Both the position numbers and the translations under genes were made by a program. A model generated the notes under the pieces. The model ran no database searches. It saw only the letters and a list, made by a program, of their open reading frames with translations, and was not told the DNA's origin. Below are positions 7,312-18,100 of a stretch of 39,003 bases of DNA, one piece after another. This DNA is from Candidatus Cloacimonadota bacterium (lineage in GTDB: Bacteria; Cloacimonadota; Cloacimonadia; JGIOTU-2). The first letter of the stretch is position 1, and each line of letters opens with the position of its first letter. Location: NCBI GenBank assembly GCA_014382495.1, contig JACNJR010000041.1, positions 1-39,003 of the forward strand, written 5' to 3'.

Positions 7312-7641
7312 ATGAAAAATAACCTGACACGAAATAAGGTTTCACCAAAAAGTCACAAGAAGGTCATAACATTCGTTTATGCCGATAATCTCGTCGGAGA
7401 TGATGTCGTTCATTTAGAGAATTATCTCGAAAAACGAAAGGTCCTTCATCACATTTATATCGTTGTCTCAAATTCTCCAGACAAGCAAGTCAGAACGGTT
7501 TGCAATAGATATAATCATCTAAAATTAATTTATAGCCAAAACCCAAAAATAGAAATTAATGACATAAAAAATCAATATGACGGCGTTGATGTAAAATTTG
7601 AAGAACGCAAATTTGATGAATTAAAAGAGAGAAGTTTATAA
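7312..7641 (+). CDS. Small conserved-looking protein of unknown function next to the response regulator
   Basis: The 109-residue product has a basic N terminus (MKNNLTRNKVSPKSHKK) and then alternating strands and helices: VITFVYADNLVGDD, a helix HLENYLEKRK, a strand HIYIVVSN, and a charged tail. No signal peptide or membrane segment is visible. The first strand followed by an acidic pair recalls a receiver fold, but the acceptor and lysine are not evident, so this is only a suggestion. The ribosome-binding site AGGAGG is perfect and the gene lies 23 bp after the response regulator, pointing to a linked function. A strong terminator follows. Confidence 0.7.
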   Translation: MKNNLTRNKVSPKSHKKVITFVYADNLVGDDVVHLENYLEKRKVLHHIYIVVSNSPDKQVRTVCNRYNHLKLIYSQNPKIEINDIKNQYDGVDVKFEERKFDELKERSL

Positions 7642-7659
7642 TTAAAAATTAAATTTTGC

Positions 7660-7692
7660 GGGCAATAAAGGATTTTCTTTTATTGCCCATTT
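7660..7692 (+). terminator. Rho-independent terminator between the plus-strand genes and uvrC
   Basis: Perfect 10-bp arms GGGCAATAAA (7660-7669) and TTTATTGCCC (7678-7687) flank an 8-nt loop, with a T-rich tract after the second arm on the plus strand. It ends the response-regulator transcript. The uvrC stop codon (7682-7680) lies inside the stem, so the same hairpin may also stop the long minus-strand transcript, although that side lacks a clean T run. Confidence 0.85.
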
Positions 7693-9494
7693 TTATTTAG
7701 AAAATCCAAAATCTTTCGTGCTAATTTTTTATTAATTCCAGAAATTGAAATTAGTTCAGAAATTTTTGCATTTGCAATATTTTTTACAGATTTGAAATGT
7801 TTGAGAAGTTCGTTTTTTCGTGCTTCCCCTATTCCTGAAATTTTATCTAATTTAGAAAATTTTGTCTTTTTATCTCTCAAATTTTTATGATATTTGATTG
7901 CAAATCTATGCGCTTCATTCCTAATTTGCTGAAGTAATTTCAGAGCATAAGAGGTTTTCGGAATGATGATTGGCTCCTTTTGACTCACAGAAAAAATCTG
8001 CTCTAATTTTTTAGCAATTGAAAAGAGTTCAATTTTGTATGAATATTTTTCAAGTGCTTTCTCGGCGAAAGTGAGTTGTCCTTTTCCGCCATCAACAATA
8101 ATCAAATCGGGAATTTCCGTCTGCTCTTCATCAAGATGAGAAAGATAACGAGTCATTGCTTCTTCGAGCATTAGATAGTCATTTATTCCTTCAACGGTTT
8201 TAATTTTGAATCGGCGATATTGGCTCTTTTTCGGTTTGCCATTATCAAAAAAAACCATTGAAGCAACTGCTTCGTTTCCTTGCAAATTAGAGACATCGAA
8301 AGCTACGATTTTTCTGGGAAGTTTCGATAATCGCAATTTGTCTTTCAATTCTTTTACGGCAAAAACTGTTTTATGCGATGATTTCAGATAGGATAATTTT
8401 TTTTCTTCAACCAAAAGAGAAGCGTTCTGCTTCGCCATTTCGAGCAATTTCTTCTTGTCACCTTTTTGTGGAATGAAAATTTTCACATAAAGCCATTCTG
8501 AAATAATTTCATTGTTTCTCGGTAATTTTTGAAGTAAAATTTTTTGTGGAATATCTTCTTGATGAGAATAATATTGAGCCAAAAACTGAGACAAAATTTT
8601 AGGAATTTTTTCCTTGAAAGTATTATCCAAAAAATAATGTTCTCGCTTTATTAGTTTGCCTTCGCGAATCTTCATCACCACAGAACAGCAGAGATTTTCA
8701 TCTTGTGAAATTCCTATTATATCTAAATTTTCCTTGCTGATTTTGCTCACGATTTGCCTTGTAGAAATGCTTTTGATTTTTCTGATTTGGTCACGAAATT
8801 CAGCAGCTTTTTCAAACAGATTTTCCCCAGCAGCTTTTTCCATCTCTTCCTGAAGTATTTCTATAACTAAATTTGTTTGCCCTTTTAGAAATAGAATTAC
8901 CTGCTCTATTTTCTTTTTGTATTCATCAAAATCAATTTTTCCGATACACGGCGCATCACATTTATGAATCTGAAAATTCAAGCAGGGCTTTTCATATGAG
9001 GAATTTGTTTTTGGTATTTTTTTGTTGCAAGTCCGCAGCCGAAATATCTTTTGCAAAATGTGTAGCGTGTGGCGGATGGAACTCGATTTTGTATAAGGGC
9101 CGAAGTATTTTGCACCGTTTTGTGCGATATTGCGAGTAATAATAGCTCGCGGGAAATTGCTCTTTACATCAATTTCGATATACGGATATTTTTCGCTATC
9201 TTTCAGCGCAATGTTATATTTTGGACGATATTTTTTTATCAGATTTGCTTCCAAAATCAGTGCATCCAATTCGGTTCTTGTAACAATATATTCAAAATTT
9301 GTAATATTTGCGACAAGGATTTCTGTTTTTGGTTGGTCAAAATTTTTCTTTGTAAAATATGATGAGATTCTTCTTTTCAAATTCTTTGCTTTGCCGATGT
9401 ATATTATCTTTCCATTGGAATTTTTCATTAAATATACGCCGAAATTTGGCGGAGTAAGTTTTAATTTCTCTGCAATATTCTGATTTTTATTCAT
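7680..9494 (-). CDS. uvrC: Excinuclease ABC subunit C
   Basis: UvrC makes both cuts around DNA lesions after UvrAB recognition. From the ATG at 9494 the protein is 604 residues, the usual length. Order of domains: GIY-YIG nuclease at the N terminus (FGVYLM, IIYIGKAKNLKRR), UVR motif near 200-235 (EKAAEFRDQIRKI), the RNase H-like second nuclease (IVAFDVSNLQG, LIIVDGGKGQL, NEAHRFAI), and tandem helix-hairpin-helix motifs at the C terminus (ISGIGEARKNELLKHF, ISGINKKLARKIL). The frame is open to an upstream ATG at 9560, but those 22 extra residues would overlap murJ and precede the conserved start, so the internal ATG is preferred. It lies 43 bp after murJ on the same strand. Confidence 0.95.
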   Translation of the reverse strand: MNKNQNIAEKLKLTPPNFGVYLMKNSNGKIIYIGKAKNLKRRISSYFTKKNFDQPKTEILVANITNFEYIVTRTELDALILEANLIKKYRPKYNIALKDSEKYPYIEIDVKSNFPRAIITRNIAQNGAKYFGPYTKSSSIRHTLHILQKIFRLRTCNKKIPKTNSSYEKPCLNFQIHKCDAPCIGKIDFDEYKKKIEQVILFLKGQTNLVIEILQEEMEKAAGENLFEKAAEFRDQIRKIKSISTRQIVSKISKENLDIIGISQDENLCCSVVMKIREGKLIKREHYFLDNTFKEKIPKILSQFLAQYYSHQEDIPQKILLQKLPRNNEIISEWLYVKIFIPQKGDKKKLLEMAKQNASLLVEEKKLSYLKSSHKTVFAVKELKDKLRLSKLPRKIVAFDVSNLQGNEAVASMVFFDNGKPKKSQYRRFKIKTVEGINDYLMLEEAMTRYLSHLDEEQTEIPDLIIVDGGKGQLTFAEKALEKYSYKIELFSIAKKLEQIFSVSQKEPIIIPKTSYALKLLQQIRNEAHRFAIKYHKNLRDKKTKFSKLDKISGIGEARKNELLKHFKSVKNIANAKISELISISGINKKLARKILDFLNKNGQ

Positions 9495-9537
9495 ATTTTT
9501 CTTGAAAATTTTGATGTTTAAATCGTAAAAAATGGAA

Positions 9538-11106
9538 TTATTTTCTTCTGAAAATATCAAATAACATTTGAGAAGATTTTACTTTGAGAAATTTCAAACC
9601 GGAAAAGTAAATCAGAGACGAAATTATCATAATAACTAAGATTTTCAGAAACAGCAGAATTCGCCAATTTAGCATTGATGTAATTGTGATTTGATTAAGA
9701 TAAAAACAGACAAATCCGAGTAAAATAGAGATTATACATATCTTCAAAAAATTAGATAATATATTTGAGAAATTGATTTTTCCGATATTTTTTTGCAAAA
9801 CAAAGAATAGAATAAATGCTTGAATTGTTGCGGAGATCGAGGTTGCAAGTGCAAGTCCTTTCAACTTAATAAAATGCATCAGAATAATGTTGAGAATAAT
9901 ATTGCAGACAACAGTAATAGCAGCAATTTTCATTGGAGTTTTGGTATTTTTCAGAGCAAAAAACGCTGATGCAAAAATTCTTACAGAACTATGCGAAACA
10001 AGTCCAATAGAATAAAATAGTAATGCAGCAAATGTCATGGGGAGCGCATTTTTTTCGTCAAATGCTCCGTGAAGATAAATAAGCGAAATCATATCTCTGC
10101 CCATCACAAGAATGATAGCAATTATTGGAAGCATTATAATGAGAATCAGATTAAACGCATCTTTTAAAGATTTTTTCAGTTTGTCTGTCTGATTGTTTGC
10201 AATGTATCTGGAAAAGAGTGGCAGAAGAGCAGTCCCAATTGCAATTCCAAAAACGCCTAATGGGAGCTGCATCAAACGATTTCCATATTGTAAAGCGGCA
10301 ACGCTTCCAACTGCCAACACCGAAGCGAGAATTGTGTCTACGACCACATTTATTTCTCGAATTCCAATTCCAACTATTCCAGGAATCATCCTTTGCCAGA
10401 CCTGTTTTATCTCTTTTTGTTTTAGATTAATGCGAAATTTAAATTTGTATCCAATTTTTCTCAATAAAGGCAAATTGACAGATAATTGGCAAATCCCGCC
10501 AAATAAAACTCCAGCGGCAAGAATGAATGCTTTCTCTTCGATTGATGATTCTTTCAAAGTAGTATAAATAATTGCAGGAATGATAATTCCGAGATTGAAC
10601 ATCATCGGTGAAAGCGATGGCAAAAAGAAAATCGAATGAGCGTTCAGAATGGCGATGACGACAGATGTAAGTCCAATTAAAAATAGATATGGAAAAAGAG
10701 TTTGCGTAAGTTGACTTGTTAGAGATTGGAATTCTAGTGCAAAACCTGGTGCGATGAGTTTTACTATAATTGGTGCGAGAACAATTCCAATTCCGACAAG
10801 AATTATTAGCAAAATGATTAAAATCGAAAGAATATTTAGAGCAAATTGGATTGTTTCTGCTTTGGATTTTTTCTCTTTGAATTCGGTATAAAGTGGAATA
10901 AAAGCTGCGGAGAGAGCACCTTCGCCAAAAAGTCCTCTGAGCATATTTGGAATTACAAACGCCACTCCAAAACTATCAGCGACAGAAGTTGCTCCCAAAA
11001 AATGAGTTAAAACAATATCGCGAGCAAGTCCGGAAATTCGACTTAGAAATGTTCCGCTTGAAATTTTCCCAACATTTTTTGCTAAATTGTCACTTTTCTT
11101 TTTCAT
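9538..11106 (-). CDS. murJ: Lipid II flippase MurJ (MviN)
   Basis: The 522-residue polytopic membrane protein belongs to the MVF branch of the MOP superfamily. Diagnostic stretches are the start SSGTFLSRISGLARDIVLTH, then GATSVADSFGVAFVIPNMLRGL and FGEGALSAAFIPLYTEF, followed by about fourteen hydrophobic segments. MurJ flips the peptidoglycan precursor lipid II across the inner membrane; the conserved arginines in SRISGLARD and NMLRG line its cavity. No clear ribosome-binding site precedes the ATG. It lies 51 bp downstream of the PorV-like gene and 43 bp before uvrC, at the end of the long minus-strand run. The link to the surface genes upstream may only be shared transcription. Confidence 0.95.
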   Translation of the reverse strand: MKKKSDNLAKNVGKISSGTFLSRISGLARDIVLTHFLGATSVADSFGVAFVIPNMLRGLFGEGALSAAFIPLYTEFKEKKSKAETIQFALNILSILIILLIILVGIGIVLAPIIVKLIAPGFALEFQSLTSQLTQTLFPYLFLIGLTSVVIAILNAHSIFFLPSLSPMMFNLGIIIPAIIYTTLKESSIEEKAFILAAGVLFGGICQLSVNLPLLRKIGYKFKFRINLKQKEIKQVWQRMIPGIVGIGIREINVVVDTILASVLAVGSVAALQYGNRLMQLPLGVFGIAIGTALLPLFSRYIANNQTDKLKKSLKDAFNLILIIMLPIIAIILVMGRDMISLIYLHGAFDEKNALPMTFAALLFYSIGLVSHSSVRIFASAFFALKNTKTPMKIAAITVVCNIILNIILMHFIKLKGLALATSISATIQAFILFFVLQKNIGKINFSNILSNFLKICIISILLGFVCFYLNQITITSMLNWRILLFLKILVIMIISSLIYFSGLKFLKVKSSQMLFDIFRRK

Positions 11107-11157
11107 TTTATGTCAGCGGCAAATTCTTTGGACAAAAAATTGTTTTTTGAAAAAAAA

Positions 11158-12135
11158 TTAATGTAAAATGTCAAAAGAGATTCTTAGTATATTATGAGTT
11201 TCTTGAATCTGATATGCGATATCAAAATTAAAAGTTGTATCTCGCCAGATTTTGAGCAGTTCAAAACCAATTCCAAAACTGAATCTTCTGTTTTCGCCAG
11301 TGAATAATTCCTGCGAATATCCTGCTCGTAATGCCAACAATTTGTTGAAAAATTTCGTTTCAATTCCTGTTTTTATTTCGTCTTCACAATCGCTTGATAA
11401 CGCTTTGTCATAATCCATAGAAAAGGTGAATTTGTCGTTTTCAAAAGCATAACCGAAAATAAGGTCAACTGCTCGCGACTCGGAATATTCTCCTTTTGCT
11501 GTTCCCACATCATTCTTAGAATTCCAAAGAATATTATTTATCGGATTACGCCACATTAATCCGAATTTATCATTTTCAGAAATCATAAATTGCAATCCAA
11601 AATCAATTCCAAAACCACTTGCTGAACCAGAAATCTGGTGTTCGCCATCGCCATCAATGTATGAACCATCGTTATTATTCCCAAAAGAGTGACTATAATA
11701 TTTTAGATTCATTCCAAAATTAAATCTATCTGCAAGTGAGGGCAAACGAACCAAATTATCACTTATAAATTTACCATTTATAGCAGAAGAGAGAAATAAA
11801 ACTGCTTCAGAGAAAACATCATCACCACAATATATCATTGCGATTCCAAATGATATATTCTCTTGATTTTTGTAAGAATATCCCAAAAAAGAATAATTGA
11901 CAAGGTCAAGAAGGTTTGAATTATCAAAAGTAAAAGAATGCAGATTTTGAATATTACAAAGTCCTGCTGGATTCCAAATTATACTGCTCGGTTTATCTGC
12001 CAATGCTACAAAAGCGCCGCCCATTCCCATTGGTCTCGCTCCAAATTCATAAAAATTGGGATCAATATCATCTAATTCTGCAATTAGAAAATTAACAGCA
12101 TATAAAAACAAAACGAGCAATAATATTTTTTTCAT
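11158..12135 (-). CDS. PorV/UPF0164-like outer-membrane beta-barrel protein
   Basis: The 325-residue protein has a signal peptide (residues 1-18, cut near LIA) and then the hallmark of the PorV/FadL-like family, FGARPMGMGGAFVALADKPS followed by SSIIWNPAGL. The remainder is a string of amphipathic strands ending in RISFDIL, as expected for a barrel whose last strand inserts in the outer membrane. In type IX secretion PorV collects proteins carrying C-terminal domains and moves them to the attachment complex. Here the ATG lies 4 nt after the stop of the giant gene, which carries such a C-terminal domain, so a dedicated export or anchoring partner is a reasonable inference. Which PorV paralogue this is cannot be decided. 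Confidence 0.8.
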   Translation of the reverse strand: MKKILLLVLFLYAVNFLIAELDDIDPNFYEFGARPMGMGGAFVALADKPSSIIWNPAGLCNIQNLHSFTFDNSNLLDLVNYSFLGYSYKNQENISFGIAMIYCGDDVFSEAVLFLSSAINGKFISDNLVRLPSLADRFNFGMNLKYYSHSFGNNNDGSYIDGDGEHQISGSASGFGIDFGLQFMISENDKFGLMWRNPINNILWNSKNDVGTAKGEYSESRAVDLIFGYAFENDKFTFSMDYDKALSSDCEDEIKTGIETKFFNKLLALRAGYSQELFTGENRRFSFGIGFELLKIWRDTTFNFDIAYQIQETHNILRISFDILH

Positions 12136-12139
12136 AATT

Positions 12140-15100
12140 TTATTTTATTAAGATAATTGTTTTAACAATCTCTTCTTTATGATTTGCATCTTCGGCAATA
12201 ATCTGGATTACATATCGTCCATTTCTTGCCATTTTACCATTTTTTGTCATTCCATCCCAATTGAGTGTAAACTCTTCGCCAGCTTCATAATTTCCTTTTA
12301 GCATTGGACGATTTTCTGCAATTGTCCGAACCAAAGTTCCAGTTAATGTATAAATTTTTGCTGTGATTTTTGGATATCGGCTTATCTTCGAAGAGATTTT
12401 GAAAATTATTTGAAGTCCCATATTTTTGCCAATTTGGTCATACGGAGAAAATGGGTTGGGAAGTAATTTCAAGTCATAAATTCCGAGCTGTTTAGATTCT
12501 GCTACAACGCCATATTCACCCAAACAAGGAATTGAATCCAGCTGTAAATATTCATAATTTTTTCTATTGCCGTTTGATGATGCATCCACCCATTCTAATT
12601 TTTCAACATCCCAATAAGCGATAAAAATACCAGACAAATCAATTCCTTCGTCAAATTCAAAGATAATTCCTGGCATTTTGGCAAAATTGGCAGTAGATCT
12701 GATATCAAACACTGAAGCCATAAGCTCAGAAGTTACAGTTGTTTCTTGCATCGGAGAGACCTGAACTTTTTCCAAATAAAGTTTTGCTGATCCAGAACTA
12801 AGCATTGCTTCTGGTAAGGTCAAATTGCAACCTTCTCCGCTATACAAAGTATCAGGTGAATTGGGGAAATCTAATTTTATGTAAACTGTGATTTGTTTTT
12901 CTGCCGTTACTTCGGTTCCATCATTTGGATCAAACGCCCAAACTTCTAAATCAAATTGACCAACAAAGTTTGAGTCAGGATTATACAGAATACTTTCTTG
13001 AACTTTTTCAAGAGTTCCTATTATCGAATCAACTGGTTCAAATTCAAAAAAATCTACATACATCGACGAACCTTCTGCTGAAACTGTAAATGAACAGGAT
13101 TCGTTATTTTGGATTTCATTTGGTCCATCAATAAGCAAATTTGCCAAATGCATATCTTTTACCTGAATGTCTTCAGTTTCTAATCTAATTGTAATTTCTT
13201 TCAAAGTAACTTTTGCTTTTATTTTTCCTATTCCATTATTATCTGCTGCTTTAAATAAAATCAATCGTTTTTCATCCGGAATTTGCTCAATTTCACCAAT
13301 AGTTGAATCTGATAAACTCCAAAAAACAGAACCAGAAACGTCAACAGAATCATTCAGACAATTACCTGCATCATCCCAAAGATTCGCTTCAAATGTAGTT
13401 TCTTGATTGTAAGCAAAAAGTGCTTCATTTGGTGTTATGTTGGAATAATCGTGTGAAAGCATTCCTTCAGAAGTTAAGGTCCAAATATATGGAGAACTTT
13501 GGTTGCTGAATGTAATTCCAAGTGTATCCGATTGTGAATTAAACCAAAATGTTATATCACCAGATTTCAATTGTGGAGGAATTTTAAATATTAAAAGTGT
13601 GTCATTTTCATCTGTCATTTCAATTTCATATTCGTTATTATCAGCATCTTTGTAATGTAAAAATACTTGGTCATTATATGTGCCTTTGTGCAAAGATATT
13701 TTGATAGAATCCAAAGCTGATTGTGATACAATTTGTGATTTATCAAACTGAAGCGGCAATTGTTTCTCTTGAGAATAACATCGCAAAGTGTCCAAAGTTA
13801 AAGTATACGACAAAGGATTTATGTAATCTCCGAAAGAACCGGTAGATTTTGAAATTAAAATTGAATATTCTCTCGTATGAAGAGTGGAATCAGTAGAACA
13901 ATTTCCGGTAGAATCTGTATAAATCGTTGTGTTGAAATTTGCCGAAGTTATTTTTACTGAAACATTTTGAATTGGAGTTGAACCATCTTCGGTAATTGTA
14001 AATTCAATACTACACAAAACATAATCAAAAGTATAATCAATAGTTGTATCATCTGTTATTGAAATATTTAAAATGTCGTGTGAAAATAATTCATTATCGT
14101 ATTCGGCTTCAATTTGTAAATTGTAAATTCCATCTTCTAAATCCGTAAAAATGTATTCTCCATATTGGTTTGTCGATGTAGTATCAATTGGAAAATTTGT
14201 AGAATCTTTAAGAATAATGTTTGCAGAAGGTAATGCTTCATCTTCCATTTTAATAAATCCACTTACATTTGCCGCGTTCGGATTATAAATGAATTCATTA
14301 TATCTATAAACTGAATCTCCGATTGAAACAGAAATATCTAATTCCTGAAAATTGAAATTAATACTTTCATAAGTGGCATTTATTGATAAATCATAATTCC
14401 CATCTGATAATTCGTCAAATTCATATTGGCTTAGAGAGATTTCCTCTTCAAAATCATTTTCTGGACATTCAAGAATAATTGTGGCACTTGTTGGATGTAC
14501 GGTATTAGGATGATCTGTAGATTTATTTATTATCCATATTTCACCAGTTAGTTTTGATGGTTTGGGTTGTAAAATCAATTCAAGATAGCAATTATTTTGA
14601 TCTGAAGTTAGCTCGATTTCCGAAATTTCAGAAATATAATAATTTTCTTTTTCAGCATAGATTGAATAAATTCCAATAGAATCTACTTGAATCGAATATG
14701 ATCCTTCTGCATCCGTAGTATCCGAATATGTGTTGCCGTTTCTTTCGGCAAAAACTACAGCAGCTTGTAATGGCTCAGAATTTGTATTTTTCACTAATCC
14801 GAAAATTGTGAGTAATTTTTGAGTCAAATAAAAATCAACGGTTGATGGGTCAGAAATTCCACCAGATAATGAAACGATTGTATCAGGAATATCCTCATAT
14901 CCTAAATGTGAAACTGAGACGTGATATATTCCATCTTCCAAATTTGAAAATAAAATTGAACCATTTGATGTTGTCACCAAACTGTCGATAACCTCGTCAT
15001 TTTTAAATAATTTCACTTTTGCATTTGCTATACCGTCTTTTGACTCGTTTTCATAAACTCCGCCAGATATTGAATTCTCCAGAAAACTTAGATTAAATCT

Positions 15101-18100
15101 TGGAAGTTCGACCGTCTGTCCTTCATCAATTTCAACTTGTGGGAATGTTTCCTCAGCTGTAAATCCTTCTAAAATAATACTAATATCATAAGTTCCAGCT
15201 GTTATTCCCGGCACATCAAATTTACCATTTGAATCTGTTACATCGCTCATAACTTGACCACTCATAATATTGGATGCATAAACAATCACGCCCGCTTTGG
15301 GATTATCATTGTAATAAACTTCTCCAATAATATGTGATGCTTGCATAAGCTCAATATCGATACAAATTGGCTGACCATTTTCTATTCCTATTCCTTGAAA
15401 TTGACTCACCAAATCATCTCCAACCTCTGCCCAAATATCATAATATCCTGATAATCCAGTAATCGAAAAATCGCCGAATTCATTTGAATATGTTTCATTT
15501 GAAAAGCCATCAAGATTTTTTGCTGTGATAAGAGAAGAACCGACTTCAACTCCGTCATCATAAACTGTACCCAGAACTGAATTTGGAATCATATCAAGAG
15601 TAATTGAGACATCGGTTGAATCGGTCGTTAGCGAATCTGGATGTGAATAATCATTATATCCAAGTTTTGAGCAGGTTAAGGAATAATTGTGAAGTTCTTG
15701 TAAATTTGAGATAGAAAACACGCCTGCAGCGGAAGTAGTATCAATAAATTCTTCATCATTGTGACATAAAGTAACAATTACATTTTTCAAAAATGTTTCC
15801 TCAGAATTTTTTACAATTCCCGAGATGGAACCTAATTCCGGTTCAAGCTGGAAATTGTAATTTAGTATTTCAAAATCTTCCAAATCGAGCATTTCACTTT
15901 GTGCAACATATCCTGGACGAGTTGCTGATAATTCGTAATTTTCCTCATAAAGATAAGAAAACTCATAATTCCCATTTTCAGAAGTTATGAAATTTTGGAT
16001 TTCATCACCAAAAGCCAAAACAACTTCAGCATTTGAAATTGGATTTGAAGTAGTATCTTCAATAATTCCAGATATTTTTGCAGAATGAATGTCGATTACC
16101 AAATTAATATTTGTGATATTTTCGGTTTCAACAGAAATCAATGTGTCGGCATTGTCATAATCATCTGATGGAAGGTTTGAACCAATTGTCGTGGTTGTAT
16201 ATGGGTTGACATTTTCAAATATAAAAAGTCCACCGCTGTCTGTCGTATCACTCAATAATTGCTCCTGATTAAATAGGTTTATGGAAGTGGAATCAATTGG
16301 TCTGTTATCCGTGTCGATCAAATAACCGGAGATGTCTATAGAGTCTGTATATGTAAGATCAATGTTTTGAGTTGTTTCTGACCTGTGTGCCACATATACA
16401 CTATCAATAATTTTTGTCTCATACGATTGTTTGGATATGGTAAAATCGTAATTCCCTTCATATAAAAATTTGATCGAATATGTTCCGTCAGGTTGGGATG
16501 TTCCGGAATAGGTGTTACCATTTTCGGCTTGAATGGTTATCATTGCACCCTGAACCGGATCCCCGGTAACATCGTTTGTAACGGTTCCCACAAATTCCGA
16601 GGTGTGGAGAGACATTGTCAGGCTGTTTGGCATAGAATTAACGGGATCATCTTCAATTGTAAATACGGTATCAGTATTTTCCCAACCTTGTTGGTATTTA
16701 TCGGTTGCAACCGTATAAGTTTCATAAGGGGCTAATTCCTGAAGAGAAAACTGTCCGTCAGAATTTGTGATTCCCGCACTTGATGCAGTTGGTGAAGTTG
16801 CAGTTACATCTACATTTTCCAGAGTATTTCCCTCTTGATCAACCACAACACCGGTTATTGATTTGTTATTAGGAATCATTATTAATGTTGTATCATAACT
16901 TGCTTGATAAAGAGGTATTGTGTCCGGCTGAACATCTGTGTAATCTTCCAAAGAAAGAGTTATCACATAATCTCGATTTGGATTTAGATTCTGCAATGTG
17001 AAATTTCCTACCGGATCCGTTGTAGTATTTCCAGAAAATCCATCTAAACTAACTGCACAAACTTCCACATTTCCCAATCCAATACTTTCATCATCAATTA
17101 CCTTACCAGTAATAGACGCATTTGTAAGTTCCATTGTGAATTTTAATGTGAGTGTTTCATTTGGTTCAATTGTTATTAAAGTATCATCACAAACATAGTT
17201 CGTTTTGCTCGCAGAGATATTGTATTCAACATATCCTGCCAGTCCAGTTAATTGACAAAATCCATCAGAATTTGTCACATCGGAAGTAATCACGCCGGTT
17301 AAATCGTTTTCTGCAGAAATTGTTACATTGCTCAATGGATTTGAGTTTTGATTTACTACTTCGACTTTAAGGGTTGAAGTTAGAGAAGTTAATTCGGCAT
17401 TTTTGGTAATTGTTGCTCCAGCTGGAATTACAATATTAGTTAAAATTTCTATTTCGTAATTTTCTTTTGTAATAGTAATTGTGTAATAAAAACCTGGTAA
17501 AATATTTTCCAAAATATAAAATCCTGATGAATTGCTGTAGGTTGCTCCTCCGCCACCAGAAGATAGATTTGCTGAGATAAATGCATTTTCTATCGAATTT
17601 CCAATTGTAGCATCTGTTATGGTTCCTTGAATTGTGCTGAAATTTTCTTCCAAAAATAATGTTGTGTCAATCGTTGAACCAGGATTTATCTCCAAATTAA
17701 TTGTGTTTTGCAAATATCCATTCTTATATGCAGTAATCTCATACTCACCTTGGCTAATTCCAAGAGTAAATTCGCCATTGGAAGCAGAAGTGGTCTGAAA
17801 TGTATTAGTATCTTGCACAGCTTGAATTGTTACTTGTCCTAAAGGATATAGATTGCCTTCATAATCATAGGATTTCACATAACCATTTACAGATGAAGAA
17901 AGTGCAGAAAGGGTTAATTCGGTTGAGAAGGATTGTTCAAGTTCTAAGGGTACTTCGGTTGTTGCTTCGTCAGATGAATATCCTGTTTTACTTCCAATAA
18001 TGTTATATTCTACCAATGGTGTTACAATTAAAGAAAAATTTCCATAAACGCCACTAACTGTAGAATAAGAATTTTCAGGATTGTTAACTTCCTCAATATC

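Noticed and set aside
9495-9560. Upstream ATG for uvrC adding 22 residues
   Set aside because: It would overlap murJ by 23 bp and lies before the family's normal N terminus; the ATG at 9494 starts just ahead of the GIY-YIG domain.
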